The notes: generated by a model from the sequence alone, not told the origin. A DNA stretch of 64,000 bases from Enterococcus asini ATCC 700915 (GCF_000407365.1 NZ_ASVU01000001.1:434001-498000); one strand, 5' to 3'. Shown: positions 37,446-46,831, counted from the stretch's first letter. Numbers and translations: made by a program.

Positions 37446-38465
37446 ATGCAACAAACCATTTTACTAGGTACTTATACCCGTCGCAAAAGCCAAGGGATTT
37501 ATCAGATTCAATTGGATACGACAGCCAAAGCTTTGACCAATCTGGAGCTCTTAGTTCCAGAAACCAGTCCTACCTATTTGGCCAAAAGCCAAGCCGGTAA
37601 TCTCTACTCGGTCACTACGGTGGATGGCAAAGGTGGCTGTAGTGCCTATGATGCCAATCAGCATTTTTTGAATGCGGTCACAGAAGAAGGCGCCCCTTTG
37701 TGCTACGTGGCTGTAGATGAAGAACGGCAACTAGTCTATGGTGCCAACTACCACAAAGGCGAAGTCAATGTCTATCGCATCGAGGACGACGGTAGCCTGA
37801 CTGCCACGGACCAAGTTTTCCACGATGAACCTTGTGGCAGCAATGAAAACCAAGACAAACCTCACGTGCACTACACGGACTTAACGCCAGACAAACGCCT
37901 AGCCGTATGCGACCTGGGTACCGATCGAGTGTACACCTATGATGTCTCCAATGAAGGCCAACTCACGGAAGTCGGGGTTTATGTGGCAGAAGACGGCACC
38001 GGCCCAAGACATTTGGCCTTTCATCCTAATGGCGAAATCGCTTATCTCTTTGGGGAACTGGACAGTACCGTGACCGTTTTGCGTTACGATGCAACCACAG
38101 GAAGCTTCAGCCAACTCCAAAAATTGTCCACTTTGCCCGAGGGCTTTACCGGAGCTAACGGCGGCGCAGCCATTCGAGTGACCCAAGACGGGCGCTTCCT
38201 TTATGCCTCCAATCGGGGCCACAACTCAGTGGTCGTATTCGCCATTGACAAAGAAGGAACTTACCTGACGCCTGAACAATGGATTTCCACAGAAGGGGAC
38301 TTTCCCCGGGACTTCCATTTGGCTGGCGAAGAAGCATTTGTCGTTTGTGCCAACCAAAATTCCGACAACCTAACCTTATACGCCAGAGACGCCGAGAGCG
38401 GTCATTTGACCTTGTTGGAAAAAGATGTTTTTGCCCCAGAAGCGGTTTGTGTCTATCCACTTTAA
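37446..38465 (+). CDS. Lactonase-family (YbhE-type) 6-phosphogluconolactonase
   Basis: 339 residues forming a seven-bladed beta-propeller, with LLGTYTRRKSQGIY at the start, PHVHYTDLTPDKR and GTGPRHLAFHPNG in the middle and ASNRGHNSVVVF near the end. Members hydrolyse 6-phosphogluconolactone in the pentose phosphate route, though substrate range varies. GGAGG precedes ATG. The next two small genes follow closely and are probably co-transcribed. Confidence 0.85.
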   Translation: MQQTILLGTYTRRKSQGIYQIQLDTTAKALTNLELLVPETSPTYLAKSQAGNLYSVTTVDGKGGCSAYDANQHFLNAVTEEGAPLCYVAVDEERQLVYGANYHKGEVNVYRIEDDGSLTATDQVFHDEPCGSNENQDKPHVHYTDLTPDKRLAVCDLGTDRVYTYDVSNEGQLTEVGVYVAEDGTGPRHLAFHPNGEIAYLFGELDSTVTVLRYDATTGSFSQLQKLSTLPEGFTGANGGAAIRVTQDGRFLYASNRGHNSVVVFAIDKEGTYLTPEQWISTEGDFPRDFHLAGEEAFVVCANQNSDNLTLYARDAESGHLTLLEKDVFAPEAVCVYPL

Positions 38466-38484
38466 AACAAAAAGGAGCGATTCG

Positions 38485-38835
38485 ATGTTTTCGAAAACCC
38501 CAGTTGAACTATTGTTAAAGGACTTTTCAAACTTACTCAACAAATGCCAATCTTGTTTTGATCTGGTGACCACTCGTCGCTACAATGAATACTTGGCCAT
38601 TTTGACCACGGCTGAAGCTTATGCCTTAGCCGAAAAAGCCTACATTCGTTGCGATCAAAACGTGGAATTACAAACTCAAGAAGTAGCCGACTTTGTCAAT
38701 GCCTTCGACGAGTTTTACTTTGAATTAAAGCAAATCCTCTTCCATGACAACGATGACTTGGTGAGCTTTGCTGCTTGTTTGAAACGCATGCAAGACGAAT
38801 ACGAAGGGCTAACCGCTAGCTTCGATCTACTTTAA
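38485..38835 (+). CDS. Hypothetical helical protein
   Basis: 116 residues, mostly helical, with no membrane segment. AAAAAGGAG precedes ATG 38485, which is 19 bases after the lactonase stop. It is followed by another small gene. Not a family I recognise. Confidence 0.65.
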   Translation: MFSKTPVELLLKDFSNLLNKCQSCFDLVTTRRYNEYLAILTTAEAYALAEKAYIRCDQNVELQTQEVADFVNAFDEFYFELKQILFHDNDDLVSFAACLKRMQDEYEGLTASFDLL

Positions 38836-38852
38836 GAGAAAGGAACGTACCT

Positions 38853-39014
38853 ATGAATCAAGATGAAGTCCGCAAACGCCTGAAAGAAGAGCTGAAAATC
38901 CCAGCCTTCTCCGGTAATCTGCCAGACAAAGAATTCACTGAAGAAGAATACCAAAAGCTAAAACAAGATCTCTTGCAATACTTTGAAGATTATGTTCGCA
39001 ATGTTGAGAATTAG
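38853..39014 (+). CDS. Small hypothetical protein (53 residues)
   Basis: Begins MNQDEVRKRLKEELKIPAF, rich in charged residues and helical, with AAAGGAA at the right distance from the ATG and a strong terminator right after the stop. It completes a three-gene unit with the lactonase and the 116-residue protein. No family recognised. Confidence 0.6.
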   Translation: MNQDEVRKRLKEELKIPAFSGNLPDKEFTEEEYQKLKQDLLQYFEDYVRNVEN

Positions 39015-39053
39015 CAAAAAGCCCTTGCCAAATTATTGGCAAGGGCTTTTTAT
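39015..39053 (+). terminator. Terminator of the lactonase unit
   Basis: AAAAAGCCCTTGCCAA and TTGGCAAGGGCTTTTT form a near-perfect stem. Confidence 0.92.
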
Positions 39054-39442
39054 AAGTGTAATTCCTGATAAAAAAACATATATTTAATTCACCAATATCT
39101 TCAATAACAAAATACAATAAAAGCAATCTACTTCACTCGTTATCTTTTCTCTTTTTCAAACAACAAACAAAAACTTGTATAACCATGTTCCATATTTTGA
39201 AATTATCAATCAGGATTTTAGATATAAATGAGAATTATTCTAGTCTATTCACTGAATTTCTCTGTAGGAACAAAAAAACCACCGGGTTGGTTAGGTCCGG
39301 TGGAAAAGGAGTATTACTCTCGAGCGGAGTAAATGAAAAATAAAAAGGTTGTTGTTGGTTATGAATACATAATAACCAATAACAACCTTTTGTTCATAAA
39401 AATAACATTATTTTTAAATTAGATAACTCTTGTTCAACCTAA
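39054..39442. other. AT-rich gap with two hairpins
   Basis: CCACCGG/CCGGTGG (39282-39304) and a long stem AAAGGTTGTT.../...AACAACCTTT (39343-39393), which could terminate the minus-strand gene to the right. No convincing gene. A short frame at 39333 overlaps the second hairpin and is not supported. Confidence 0.5.
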
Positions 39443-39871
39443 TTAACGACCCAATAATAAATTAGTCATCCGTTGAATGGCGAAAGAGATCACATCGGTG
39501 GCCGCATCTTGTTTGGCTTCCGCCGCATCAAAGGCAGGTACATCCACCGTTTTCTGAATGCTGGCAATCATTTCTTCACAGCCAGCTACATAGTTTTCGT
39601 ATGCTTTTTCAAACTTTTTATGAATCCCCAAAACTTTTGCCGGTGGGCGTAGTTGGCTAATTTCCGTTAGCATTGCTTGGTATTTGGCAGTTCCTTCTTC
39701 AAAGATTGCCGTGGTTGCTTGCAAGCTTTCCGGTGTCAGATCAGCTAATTTATCCTCATCGATTGCTTGGCGAATCGCTTCATAGTTTGGATTCATCTTT
39801 TCCCCGATTGCTTCGGTTTCTTTGACGATATCGTTAATTTTTTGTACATAAAAGCCTGTATTTGGTTTCAC
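39443..39871 (-). CDS. Hypothetical helical protein
   Basis: About 142 residues, entirely helical in appearance (four-helix-bundle type), no membrane span, starting VKPNTGFYVQKINDI at GTG 39871 behind AGTAGGAA. The longer frame to 39955 crosses the ATPase terminator. Conserved residues cannot be judged here; function unknown. Confidence 0.65.
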   Translation of the reverse strand: MKPNTGFYVQKINDIVKETEAIGEKMNPNYEAIRQAIDEDKLADLTPESLQATTAIFEEGTAKYQAMLTEISQLRPPAKVLGIHKKFEKAYENYVAGCEEMIASIQKTVDVPAFDAAEAKQDAATDVISFAIQRMTNLLLGR

Positions 39872-39936
39872 ACTGATTCCTACTTTCACTTTGATAATTC
39901 TATTGTAGCCTTTTTTTCTACGGGAGAAAAGCTGAA

Positions 39937-39968
39937 AACACCCGGCAGTCAACAAACTGCCGGGTGCC
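39937..39968 (-). terminator. Terminator of the P-type ATPase gene
   Basis: CACCCGGCAGT and ACTGCCGGGTG with a 6-base loop, followed by T residues on the minus strand. Confidence 0.88.
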
Positions 39969-39979
39969 GATTGTAAAAA

Positions 39980-42655
39980 TTACGCTTTGCCCATTTTCCG
40001 TTGAATCAATTTCACGATTTCAACGATTGGAATAATCGCAAAGGAGGACCCTACTACGATACCCCATTGATATAGATCCAAGTGTGCTACTCGGAAAATA
40101 TCGTTTAGTCCAGGTACGATGATGATGACCATCATCAAGAAGAAGGACAAGAGAATCGCCCAGTTAAAGGCCCGGTTCTTAAATGGTCCCACTTTAAACA
40201 AGGATTGGTGCACAGACTTCACGTTGAACGCATGGAAGAGCTGCATCAAACCTAACGTCGCAAAAGCCATGGTTAGTGCATCGCTGTGAATGGCATCATA
40301 ACCTGTGTGTACCGGCCATTGAATCGCAGACCAGTAAACGAAGAGCACTGTAGCGGCTTCCAAGATCCCTTGGTAAATGATGGAACTGAAGACCCCACCA
40401 GAGAACAAGTTGGAATTGCGGCCTCGTGGTTTGTGAGCCATCAAATCTTTTTCTGCCGGTTCCATCCCCAACGCAATCGCTGGGAAAGTATCGGTTACAA
40501 GGTTGATCCACAACAAGTGAATCGGTAGTAGCGTATCCCAGTTCAACATAGTAGCGATAAACAAGGTTAGCACTTCCCCAAGGTTAGCTGCTAGTAAGTA
40601 TTGCACGGCTTTTTGAATGTTGGAGAAGACTTTTCGGCCTTCTTCGACAGCTACGACAATGGTTGCAAAGTTGTCGTCGGCAAGGACCATATCGGAAGCC
40701 CCTTTGGAAACTTCGGTCCCGGTAATCCCCATGCCCACACCGATATCGGCTTGTTTCAAGGCTGGCGCATCGTTGACCCCGTCACCGGTCATAGCCACGA
40801 CTTTGCCTTCCTGTTGCCAAGCTTTAACGATCCGAACTTTGTGTTCCGGAGAAACCCGGGCATAAACGGAATAGTTCGTAACTTTTTTGGCAAATTCTTC
40901 ATCAGACATTTGGTTCAATTCGGCACCAGTTAGAACTGCTGCGTCATCCCCTGGTTTGATGATACCAAGACGTCCAGCAATGGCTTCTGCTGTATCCCGG
41001 TGGTCCCCGGTAATCATGATTGGGCGAATCCCTGCGTCTTTGGCTACCCGCACTGCATCGGCTGCTTCAGAACGCTCTGGGTCAATCATCCCCACCAAAC
41101 CGGCAAAGATCAAATCGTTTTCCACGATTTCCGATTCCAATTGTTCTGGCACGGCATCCACGTATTTAAAGGCCATCCCTAAAACCCGTAGCGCTTGTTT
41201 TGCCATATCTTTGTTGTTTGTAGCAATTTTTTGTTCTTCTTCGTTGGTCAAAGTTTTGACCTCGTCGAAGATTTGGATTTGGTTACAACGCCCGATTAAA
41301 ACATCCGGCGCACCTTTCACGGCTACTAAGTAACGACCGTCATCCATTTTATGAATGGTGGACATTAATTTCCGATCAGAGTCAAAAGGCAATTCGGCTA
41401 CCCGGGGTTCTCCTTTGACTTTTTCAGTTACGTTAAAGCCTTGGTCATTCCCGAACGCGACTAACGCCGTTTCCGTTGGGTCCCCGATCAATTCACCATT
41501 TTGACCAATTTTTGTGTCATTGGCAAAGTTCATGATCTTCAAAGCCAAGTTGTCTCCTGGAATGTGTTGAGAAGAGCTGTATTGACGGTCATTGGTGTAC
41601 AATTTTTCCACCGTCATTTGGTTTAAAGTCAAGGTCCCGGTTTTATCAGAACAGATGATATCCGTAGAACCTAGTGTTTCCACGGCAGGCAATTTCCGAA
41701 TCACGGCATTGCGTTTCGCCATAACCTGAGTGCCTAAAGCCAAGATAATCGTTACGATGGCTGGCAAGCCTTCTGGAATCGCTGCTACCGCTAAAGAGAT
41801 CGAAGTCAAGAGCATATCTGCCCAGTTGCGATCGTTTAAGACGGTCCCTACAAAGAACATCACTACAGCAATTACGATAATCGCTGCGGTTAAGAACTTC
41901 CCTAATTGGTTCAAGTTGTTTTTCAACGGGGTTTCTGTTTCATCTGCTTCTGCTAGCATACCGGCGATTTTCCCGACTTCCGTAGCCATCCCGGTGTTAA
42001 CAACAACCCCTTTCCCGCGACCATACGTCACATTACTATTGGAAAAGGCCATGTTAATGCGATCGCCGATACCGACCTCATTGCCTTCTAAAACAACCAA
42101 CTCTTTTTCCACGGGCACGGATTCACCGGTCAATGCCGCTTCTTCGATTTTCAGCGAGCTAACTTCGATTAAGCGCATATCCGCTGGCACCACGTCACCG
42201 GCTTCTAATAGGACGATGTCCCCGGGAACCAATTCGGTACTTTTGACTTTCTTCGCATGCCCATCTCGCAAGACATTGGCATCTGGTGTGGACATATCCC
42301 GCAAAGCTTCAATGGCTTCTTCTGCTTTGGACTCTTGGATGATCCCCATTACCGCATTGATGATAACCACGGCCAAAATAATCGCCGCATCCACGATTTC
42401 ATGACTGACAACCGCTGAAATCACCGCTGCCACCAACAAGACTAAAATCATCAGATCTTTGAACTGTTCAAAGAACTTTTGAGCCAAGGATTTTTTCTTG
42501 CCCTCTTCCAATTCATTGGCCCCATAAGTCGCCAGGCGTTTTTCCACTTCACTAGTGGTTAAGCCCTCCGTAGACGTTCCCAGTGCTTGCACAACTTCGG
42601 TTTCTGTTTGTGCGTAGAAGTTTGCGTGGGTTTGTTGCTTCTTTTCTTCTGACAA
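39980..42655 (-). CDS. P2-type cation ATPase, probable Mn2+ (or Ca2+) exporter
   Basis: 891 residues with the SERCA/PMR1 architecture: actuator TGESVPV, phosphorylated Asp in SDKTGTLT (about 335), hinge MTGDGVNDAPALKQADIG, and membrane-site residues in AAIPEGLPAIV and NLVTDTFPAIALG. The gene lies behind a yybP-ykoY riboswitch, as does yoaB of Lactococcus, which exports Mn2+. Mn2+ export is therefore the better guess over Ca2+. It starts at TTG 42655, with AAGGAGG upstream. Confidence 0.92.
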   Translation of the reverse strand: MSEEKKQQTHANFYAQTETEVVQALGTSTEGLTTSEVEKRLATYGANELEEGKKKSLAQKFFEQFKDLMILVLLVAAVISAVVSHEIVDAAIILAVVIINAVMGIIQESKAEEAIEALRDMSTPDANVLRDGHAKKVKSTELVPGDIVLLEAGDVVPADMRLIEVSSLKIEEAALTGESVPVEKELVVLEGNEVGIGDRINMAFSNSNVTYGRGKGVVVNTGMATEVGKIAGMLAEADETETPLKNNLNQLGKFLTAAIIVIAVVMFFVGTVLNDRNWADMLLTSISLAVAAIPEGLPAIVTIILALGTQVMAKRNAVIRKLPAVETLGSTDIICSDKTGTLTLNQMTVEKLYTNDRQYSSSQHIPGDNLALKIMNFANDTKIGQNGELIGDPTETALVAFGNDQGFNVTEKVKGEPRVAELPFDSDRKLMSTIHKMDDGRYLVAVKGAPDVLIGRCNQIQIFDEVKTLTNEEEQKIATNNKDMAKQALRVLGMAFKYVDAVPEQLESEIVENDLIFAGLVGMIDPERSEAADAVRVAKDAGIRPIMITGDHRDTAEAIAGRLGIIKPGDDAAVLTGAELNQMSDEEFAKKVTNYSVYARVSPEHKVRIVKAWQQEGKVVAMTGDGVNDAPALKQADIGVGMGITGTEVSKGASDMVLADDNFATIVVAVEEGRKVFSNIQKAVQYLLAANLGEVLTLFIATMLNWDTLLPIHLLWINLVTDTFPAIALGMEPAEKDLMAHKPRGRNSNLFSGGVFSSIIYQGILEAATVLFVYWSAIQWPVHTGYDAIHSDALTMAFATLGLMQLFHAFNVKSVHQSLFKVGPFKNRAFNWAILLSFFLMMVIIIVPGLNDIFRVAHLDLYQWGIVVGSSFAIIPIVEIVKLIQRKMGKA

Positions 42656-42700
42656 ATTCCTTCCTCCTTCTTTTGATTACACACCGTCTATTTCATTGTA

Positions 42701-42742
42701 AAAAAAAATAGACTTGTGTATGCAGACAACATACATAAGTCT
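42701..42742 (-). terminator. Riboswitch-controlled terminator of the ATPase gene
   Basis: Minus strand: AGACTTATGTATG pairs with CATACACAAGTCT, followed by nine T. Its 5' arm shares the GAGACTTATG that closes the aptamer, so aptamer and terminator are mutually exclusive. Confidence 0.85.
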
Positions 42743-42819
42743 CACTAATTAAGGCAACACCAGAAATTGCTTTCGGTTGGTGATGTTGCCACAGCCCATG
42801 CTGCCAGTTACTCCCCTAT
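42733..42819 (-). ncRNA. yybP-ykoY manganese riboswitch aptamer
   Basis: Reading leftwards, the 5' hallmark GGGGAGTAA (42808-42816) is followed by a stem and loop arrangement and closed by GAGACTTATG (42734-42743), the 3' hallmark. Mn2+ binding should hold these ends together and prevent the adjoining terminator, turning the exporter on when Mn2+ is high. Confidence 0.85.
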
Positions 42820-42844
42820 GAAAAAACATATAAGTACAATAGCC

Positions 42845-42873
42845 ATTATATAGGAGCCTGAAGCTTATAGCAA
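42845..42873 (-). promoter_or_regulatory. Promoter of the riboswitch-ATPase transcript
   Basis: Minus-strand TTGCTA (42868-42873), 17 bases, perfect TATAAT (42845-42850). Confidence 0.75.
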
Positions 42874-43011
42874 ATATTTTTCCCGGAACAGTGGTAGTCC
42901 TAGCCATAGGTCACCGGTAAAAACCGAACAAAAAAGGTCCTAGTTTTCCTCCATTTGCTTTTTTAAAAGATGATTTGAATTCAAAAGAAAGTCAAAAAAT
43001 TCTCATTATTC

Positions 43012-43040
43012 TTGTTTTATCACTAGAAAGCCTGTATACT
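43012..43040 (+). promoter_or_regulatory. Promoter of the leader peptide-ABC exporter transcript
   Basis: TTGTTT (43012-43017), 17 bases, TATACT (43035-43040) preceded by TG. Confidence 0.7.
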
Positions 43041-43113
43041 CAATCACGTAAACGAAACCAATGTTGATCCCGCCGCATTTGACGGCAAATTATTCAGGAA
43101 GGAGGAGGCAGCT

Positions 43114-43194
43114 ATGAGTATCGTTACGCTTACTACCCGTACGCCCGACATTCAAATCGCTTCCTTACCTTACAACCTGGAGGGGTCTCTCTAA
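43114..43194 (+). CDS. 26-residue leader peptide upstream of the ABC exporter
   Basis: The frame MSIVTLTTRTPDIQIASLPY continues for six more codons to a TAA. It has an exceptionally strong SD (GGAAGGAGGAGG) for so short a gene. Bases 43133-43139 (CTACCCG) are identical to the 5' arm of the terminator 130 bases further on and could pair with its 3' arm. This is the layout of translation-coupled attenuators such as bmrB upstream of bmrCD in Bacillus subtilis, where ribosome-targeting drugs induce the exporter. Confidence 0.7.
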   Translation: MSIVTLTTRTPDIQIASLPYNLEGSL

Positions 43195-43264
43195 CAAGGT
43201 CACTGTCTTCTCTACGCAATTTTTCGGCCTTTTTGGAGCATATTGGCACAATTCTGCCTTTTTC

Positions 43265-43297
43265 GACTCTACCCGCTTGTCGGGTAGAGTCTTTTTG
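43265..43297 (+). terminator. Attenuator between leader peptide and ABC exporter
   Basis: GACTCTACCCG (43265-43275) and CGGGTAGAGTC (43281-43291) form a perfect 11-bp stem followed by five T, about 50 bases before the first exporter gene and well after the promoter. Confidence 0.9.
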
Positions 43298-43344
43298 TCT
43301 TGAGGATTTTTGTTACCAAATTTTTTTGAAACGAGGATATTCAA

Positions 43345-45099
43345 ATGAATGCAATTTTTGCTTATTTATGGTCTTACTTTACCAAACACAAACTACGCTA
43401 CACAGTGGTAGTTGTCTTTATGTTGGCGGCTAGCGCCATGTATGTCGCACCGATTTATCTCTTGCGCTTATTTATCGATGCGATTTTGGAGGCCGACTTC
43501 ACTTGGGAGACGCTCTTCTTCTACGGTGGGCTCTTTTTGGCTGCCATTGCCATCGCCTATGTCACCGAATTCGTCTGGAATTACTTTTTGTTTATCGGCT
43601 CCTACGACATGCAAAGTCAGCTCAGAGGAAAAATCATGGGCCACTTTTTAAAGATGCGGCCGCCTTTTTATCACCGCTTCCGCACGGGGGACTTGATGAC
43701 GCGGGCCAACGACGATGTGCAAGTCATGGGCATGACCATTGGCTACGGTCTGATGGTCTTCTTAAACACCAGCGTCTATCTGGCCTTTATTTTAGGCATG
43801 ATGGCCATCACCGTCTCCTGGAAATTAACCTTAGTGGCGCTAGTGCCCATGCCCTTTCTAGCTTACTTTATCTTCAAATGGGGCTCTTTGGTAGATGCGA
43901 AGTTTACTAAAGCCCAAAATGCCGTCTCGGAAATGAACAGCGAGGTCTTGGAGATGATCGACGGCATTCGCGTCGTCCGAGCATTTGGCTTAGAAGGTGC
44001 CACCACGGACCAGTTCCAACAAAAAACCAGCGAAACCTTGGTCAAAAACAATGAGGTTTCGGAGATTGATTCTCGTTTTGGTCCGTTGATTACGATTTTA
44101 TTGGCTACTAGTTTCGTCTTGAGTTTTGGTGTAGGCGCCTTTTTCGTAGCGCAACAAGAAATTACCATTGGCGCTATGGTTTCGTTTCAAGTTTATTTGG
44201 GCATGATCGTCTGGCCGATGATTTCTGCCGGTGATTTGGTCAATGTCATGCAACAAGGTGCCGCTTCTTGGCGCCGGATCAGTGAGATTCTAAAAGCCTC
44301 CGATGATTTAGAACCGGATGGCAACGTGCCTTTACCAGAATTAGCCGACTTTCGTTTTGAACAGTTCAATTTTCATTACCCCCAAAACGAACGTCTTGTC
44401 CTAAAAGACATCGACTTAGACATTCCTAAAGGAGCGGTGATCGGAATTGTCGGGAAAACCGGAAGTGGCAAGACCACATTGTTACGTCAGTTTGGTCATT
44501 ACTATCCTTATTCCAATCAAGTGCCTTTGGTAAACGACACTCCTTTGACCGCGTATAAAACCCAAGACTTACGCCAGCTATTGGCAGAGGTTCCCCAAGA
44601 ACACACCTTGTTCTCTCGCTCGATTCGGGAAAATCTCTTGTTCGGAAACGCCCAAGCCAGCGATGAAGAGCTGTGGCAAGCGTTAGAAACCGCCAGTTTT
44701 GCCAAAGAAGTCCGCGCCATGCCTCAAGGATTGAATACCTTAGTGGGAGAAAAAGGCGTTTCCTTATCCGGGGGGCAAAAACAGCGGCTCTCCTTAGCCC
44801 GGGCCTTCTTACGCAAAGGGGAACTCTTACTACTAGACGATGCCCTTTCTGCCGTCGATGCCAAAACAGAGCAAGTCATCATTGACAATTTGGCTCATTT
44901 ACCCAAGACGCCCACCATGGTAATCATCACCCATCGCCTGTCCGCTATTACCAATGCGGATCAGATTATCGTATTAGACGAAGGTCGTATCAGCCAGTCT
45001 GGCCGTCATGAAGACTTGATTCAGACTCCCGGCTGGTACCAAGAACAATACTTCCATCAACAAATCAAAGGAGGTGGCAACTTTGCTGCCAACGATTAA
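43345..45099 (+). CDS. Multidrug ABC exporter half-transporter, degenerate-site subunit
   Basis: 584 residues: six membrane helices (about 1-310) fused to an ATPase domain with Walker A GIVGKTGSGKTTLL, signature SLSGGQKQRLS and Walker B LLLDDALSAVD. The catalytic Glu after Walker B is Asp here, as in LmrC, EfrC and BmrC subunits of heterodimeric exporters. It pairs with the next gene, overlapping by 17 bases. Regulated by the leader-attenuator upstream. Confidence 0.92.
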   Translation: MNAIFAYLWSYFTKHKLRYTVVVVFMLAASAMYVAPIYLLRLFIDAILEADFTWETLFFYGGLFLAAIAIAYVTEFVWNYFLFIGSYDMQSQLRGKIMGHFLKMRPPFYHRFRTGDLMTRANDDVQVMGMTIGYGLMVFLNTSVYLAFILGMMAITVSWKLTLVALVPMPFLAYFIFKWGSLVDAKFTKAQNAVSEMNSEVLEMIDGIRVVRAFGLEGATTDQFQQKTSETLVKNNEVSEIDSRFGPLITILLATSFVLSFGVGAFFVAQQEITIGAMVSFQVYLGMIVWPMISAGDLVNVMQQGAASWRRISEILKASDDLEPDGNVPLPELADFRFEQFNFHYPQNERLVLKDIDLDIPKGAVIGIVGKTGSGKTTLLRQFGHYYPYSNQVPLVNDTPLTAYKTQDLRQLLAEVPQEHTLFSRSIRENLLFGNAQASDEELWQALETASFAKEVRAMPQGLNTLVGEKGVSLSGGQKQRLSLARAFLRKGELLLLDDALSAVDAKTEQVIIDNLAHLPKTPTMVIITHRLSAITNADQIIVLDEGRISQSGRHEDLIQTPGWYQEQYFHQQIKGGGNFAAND

Positions 45100-46831
45100 A
45101 CGCTTGTTTGGGTACTTAAAAAACCACAAGCCGACCTTTCTGCTGGGCACCGGCCTGTTAATGAGCGCCGCTTTTCTAGAGCTCACCACGCCCCTTTTAG
45201 CCAAGCGCTCTTTAGATGAGGTCATGACCCCAGCTTTTCAAACCGGAAAATTAAATCTCGAATTACTGCTGATGTTGTTGGCCGCTTATCTAGGTATCAA
45301 TTTAATCGGCTCTCTCTTTCGTTACATCAGTATCTTGAACTTGCGCAAGATGGCCAACCGCATCGTCAAAGAAATGCGGGACGATCTCTTTAACCACATG
45401 CATCAGTTGCCCATCTCTTACTTCGATCAGATTCCCGCGGGTAAGATTGTCGCACGGATCACCAATGACACCGAAGTGCTCCGTTCCAATTTTTACGTGA
45501 ACGTTTTAAGTAATATGTTGAGCAACTTGATTTCCATCATTGGTGTCTTCATTGCTATTACACTTTTGAATCCTTATCTGGGAGCGGCTTTGTTGGTTTT
45601 GATTCCGATTTTGCTCTTGTGGCAGCGATTCTACACCAAATACGCTAATCGCTACAACTTAGATATCCGCGAGTATACCTCGCAAATCAGCGGTCAACTG
45701 AACGAATTCGTCCAAGGGATGCCGGTGATTCAAGCTTTTCAAAAGGAAGGCCAGCTCTTACAGGAATTTAAAGAAACCGTGGGCAAATGGCATGCTGCCG
45801 GAAAAAAATACGTCTTCTTGGACTCCGCCGTCGCTTGGGGCTTCGCCAATGTTTTGCGCAACGGTACGATTTTAGCCGTGATCATCGCGCTGTCTTCCTT
45901 GTTTCTTGACGGTCGTATGACTCTTTCTGCCGGTCTGCTATACGTCTTTATCGACTATATCAATCGCTTGTTTGACCCGATTGATGGCATGATTCAAATT
46001 TTTGCCAATATCCAGCAGTCCCTAGCTGCCGGTCAGCGGATTTTCGCTTTTGCCGACGAACCGATTGAAGACCAAAGTGGTAAAGAACTGACGATTACCC
46101 AAGGAGCCGTGGCCTTTCACGAGGTTTCTTTTGGCTACTTACCCGACCAAGAAGTCTTGCACCAGATTACTTTTGCTGCCGCCCCCGGAGAAACCGTGGC
46201 TCTGGTTGGCCACACCGGTTCCGGGAAATCCAGTATTTTGAACTTGCTCTTTCGTTTTTACGATCCCCAAGCCGGAACAATTACCATTGACGGTCAAGTG
46301 ATTAAAGACTGCAATCGTCACAGCCTGAGAAAAGACATGGCCATCGTCTTACAGGACCCTTACCTCTTCACGGGAACCATCGCCAGCAATATCACCATGG
46401 GACAAGCGGACATTGACGATGAACAGGTGATTGCGGCTTTGGAAAAAGTCGGTGCCGCTTATTTACTGGAACGTTATCCAGAGGGCATCCACCACCCCGT
46501 AGTAGAAAAAGGCAATGAATTTTCCAGTGGGGAAAGACAGTTGATCAGTTTTGCCCGGGCTCTGGTTTTCGATCCAAAGATTTTGATCCTAGACGAAGCC
46601 ACTAGTCACGTGGACACAGAAACCGAGGCCATCATTCAAAAAGCCATGGAGGTCTTGCAAGAAGGTCGGACCACTTTTATGATCGCCCACCGGCTTTCTA
46701 CGATTAAAGAGGCTCAACAGATTTTAGTTTTAGACAAAGGCGCCATTAAAGAGCAAGGCACTCATGAGACCCTCTTGCAAAAAGAAGGCATCTACCATCA
46801 AATGTATCGCATGCAAGCAGAACAACTATAA
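45083..46831 (+). CDS. Multidrug ABC exporter half-transporter, catalytic subunit
   Basis: About 582 residues: six membrane helices, then an ATPase with Walker A LVGHTGSGKSSILN, signature FSSGERQLISFARAL and intact Walker B/Glu LILDEATSHVD. The signature has SSGER in place of SGGQ, again typical of the LmrD/BmrD side. With the preceding protein it forms a heterodimer with one working and one degenerate ATP site. TTG 45083 fits the AAAGGAGG spacing; the GTG at 45074 lies within the SD. Confidence 0.92.
   Translation: MLPTIKRLFGYLKNHKPTFLLGTGLLMSAAFLELTTPLLAKRSLDEVMTPAFQTGKLNLELLLMLLAAYLGINLIGSLFRYISILNLRKMANRIVKEMRDDLFNHMHQLPISYFDQIPAGKIVARITNDTEVLRSNFYVNVLSNMLSNLISIIGVFIAITLLNPYLGAALLVLIPILLLWQRFYTKYANRYNLDIREYTSQISGQLNEFVQGMPVIQAFQKEGQLLQEFKETVGKWHAAGKKYVFLDSAVAWGFANVLRNGTILAVIIALSSLFLDGRMTLSAGLLYVFIDYINRLFDPIDGMIQIFANIQQSLAAGQRIFAFADEPIEDQSGKELTITQGAVAFHEVSFGYLPDQEVLHQITFAAAPGETVALVGHTGSGKSSILNLLFRFYDPQAGTITIDGQVIKDCNRHSLRKDMAIVLQDPYLFTGTIASNITMGQADIDDEQVIAALEKVGAAYLLERYPEGIHHPVVEKGNEFSSGERQLISFARALVFDPKILILDEATSHVDTETEAIIQKAMEVLQEGRTTFMIAHRLSTIKEAQQILVLDKGAIKEQGTHETLLQKEGIYHQMYRMQAEQL

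Noticed and set aside
39333-39423. Short frame beginning MKNKKVVVGYEY on the plus strand
   Set aside because: It coincides with a long hairpin, and its codons are dictated by the repeat.
41730-42404. Long antisense open frame (224 codons) within the P-type ATPase gene
   Set aside because: A codon-bias shadow of the real gene, with Ser/Thr/Ile-rich content and no SD.
42743-42751. Nine-base match (CACTAATTA) between the riboswitch region and the candidate guide RNA
   Set aside because: It pairs mostly with the scaffold edge rather than the guide, breaks right after, and is expected by chance.
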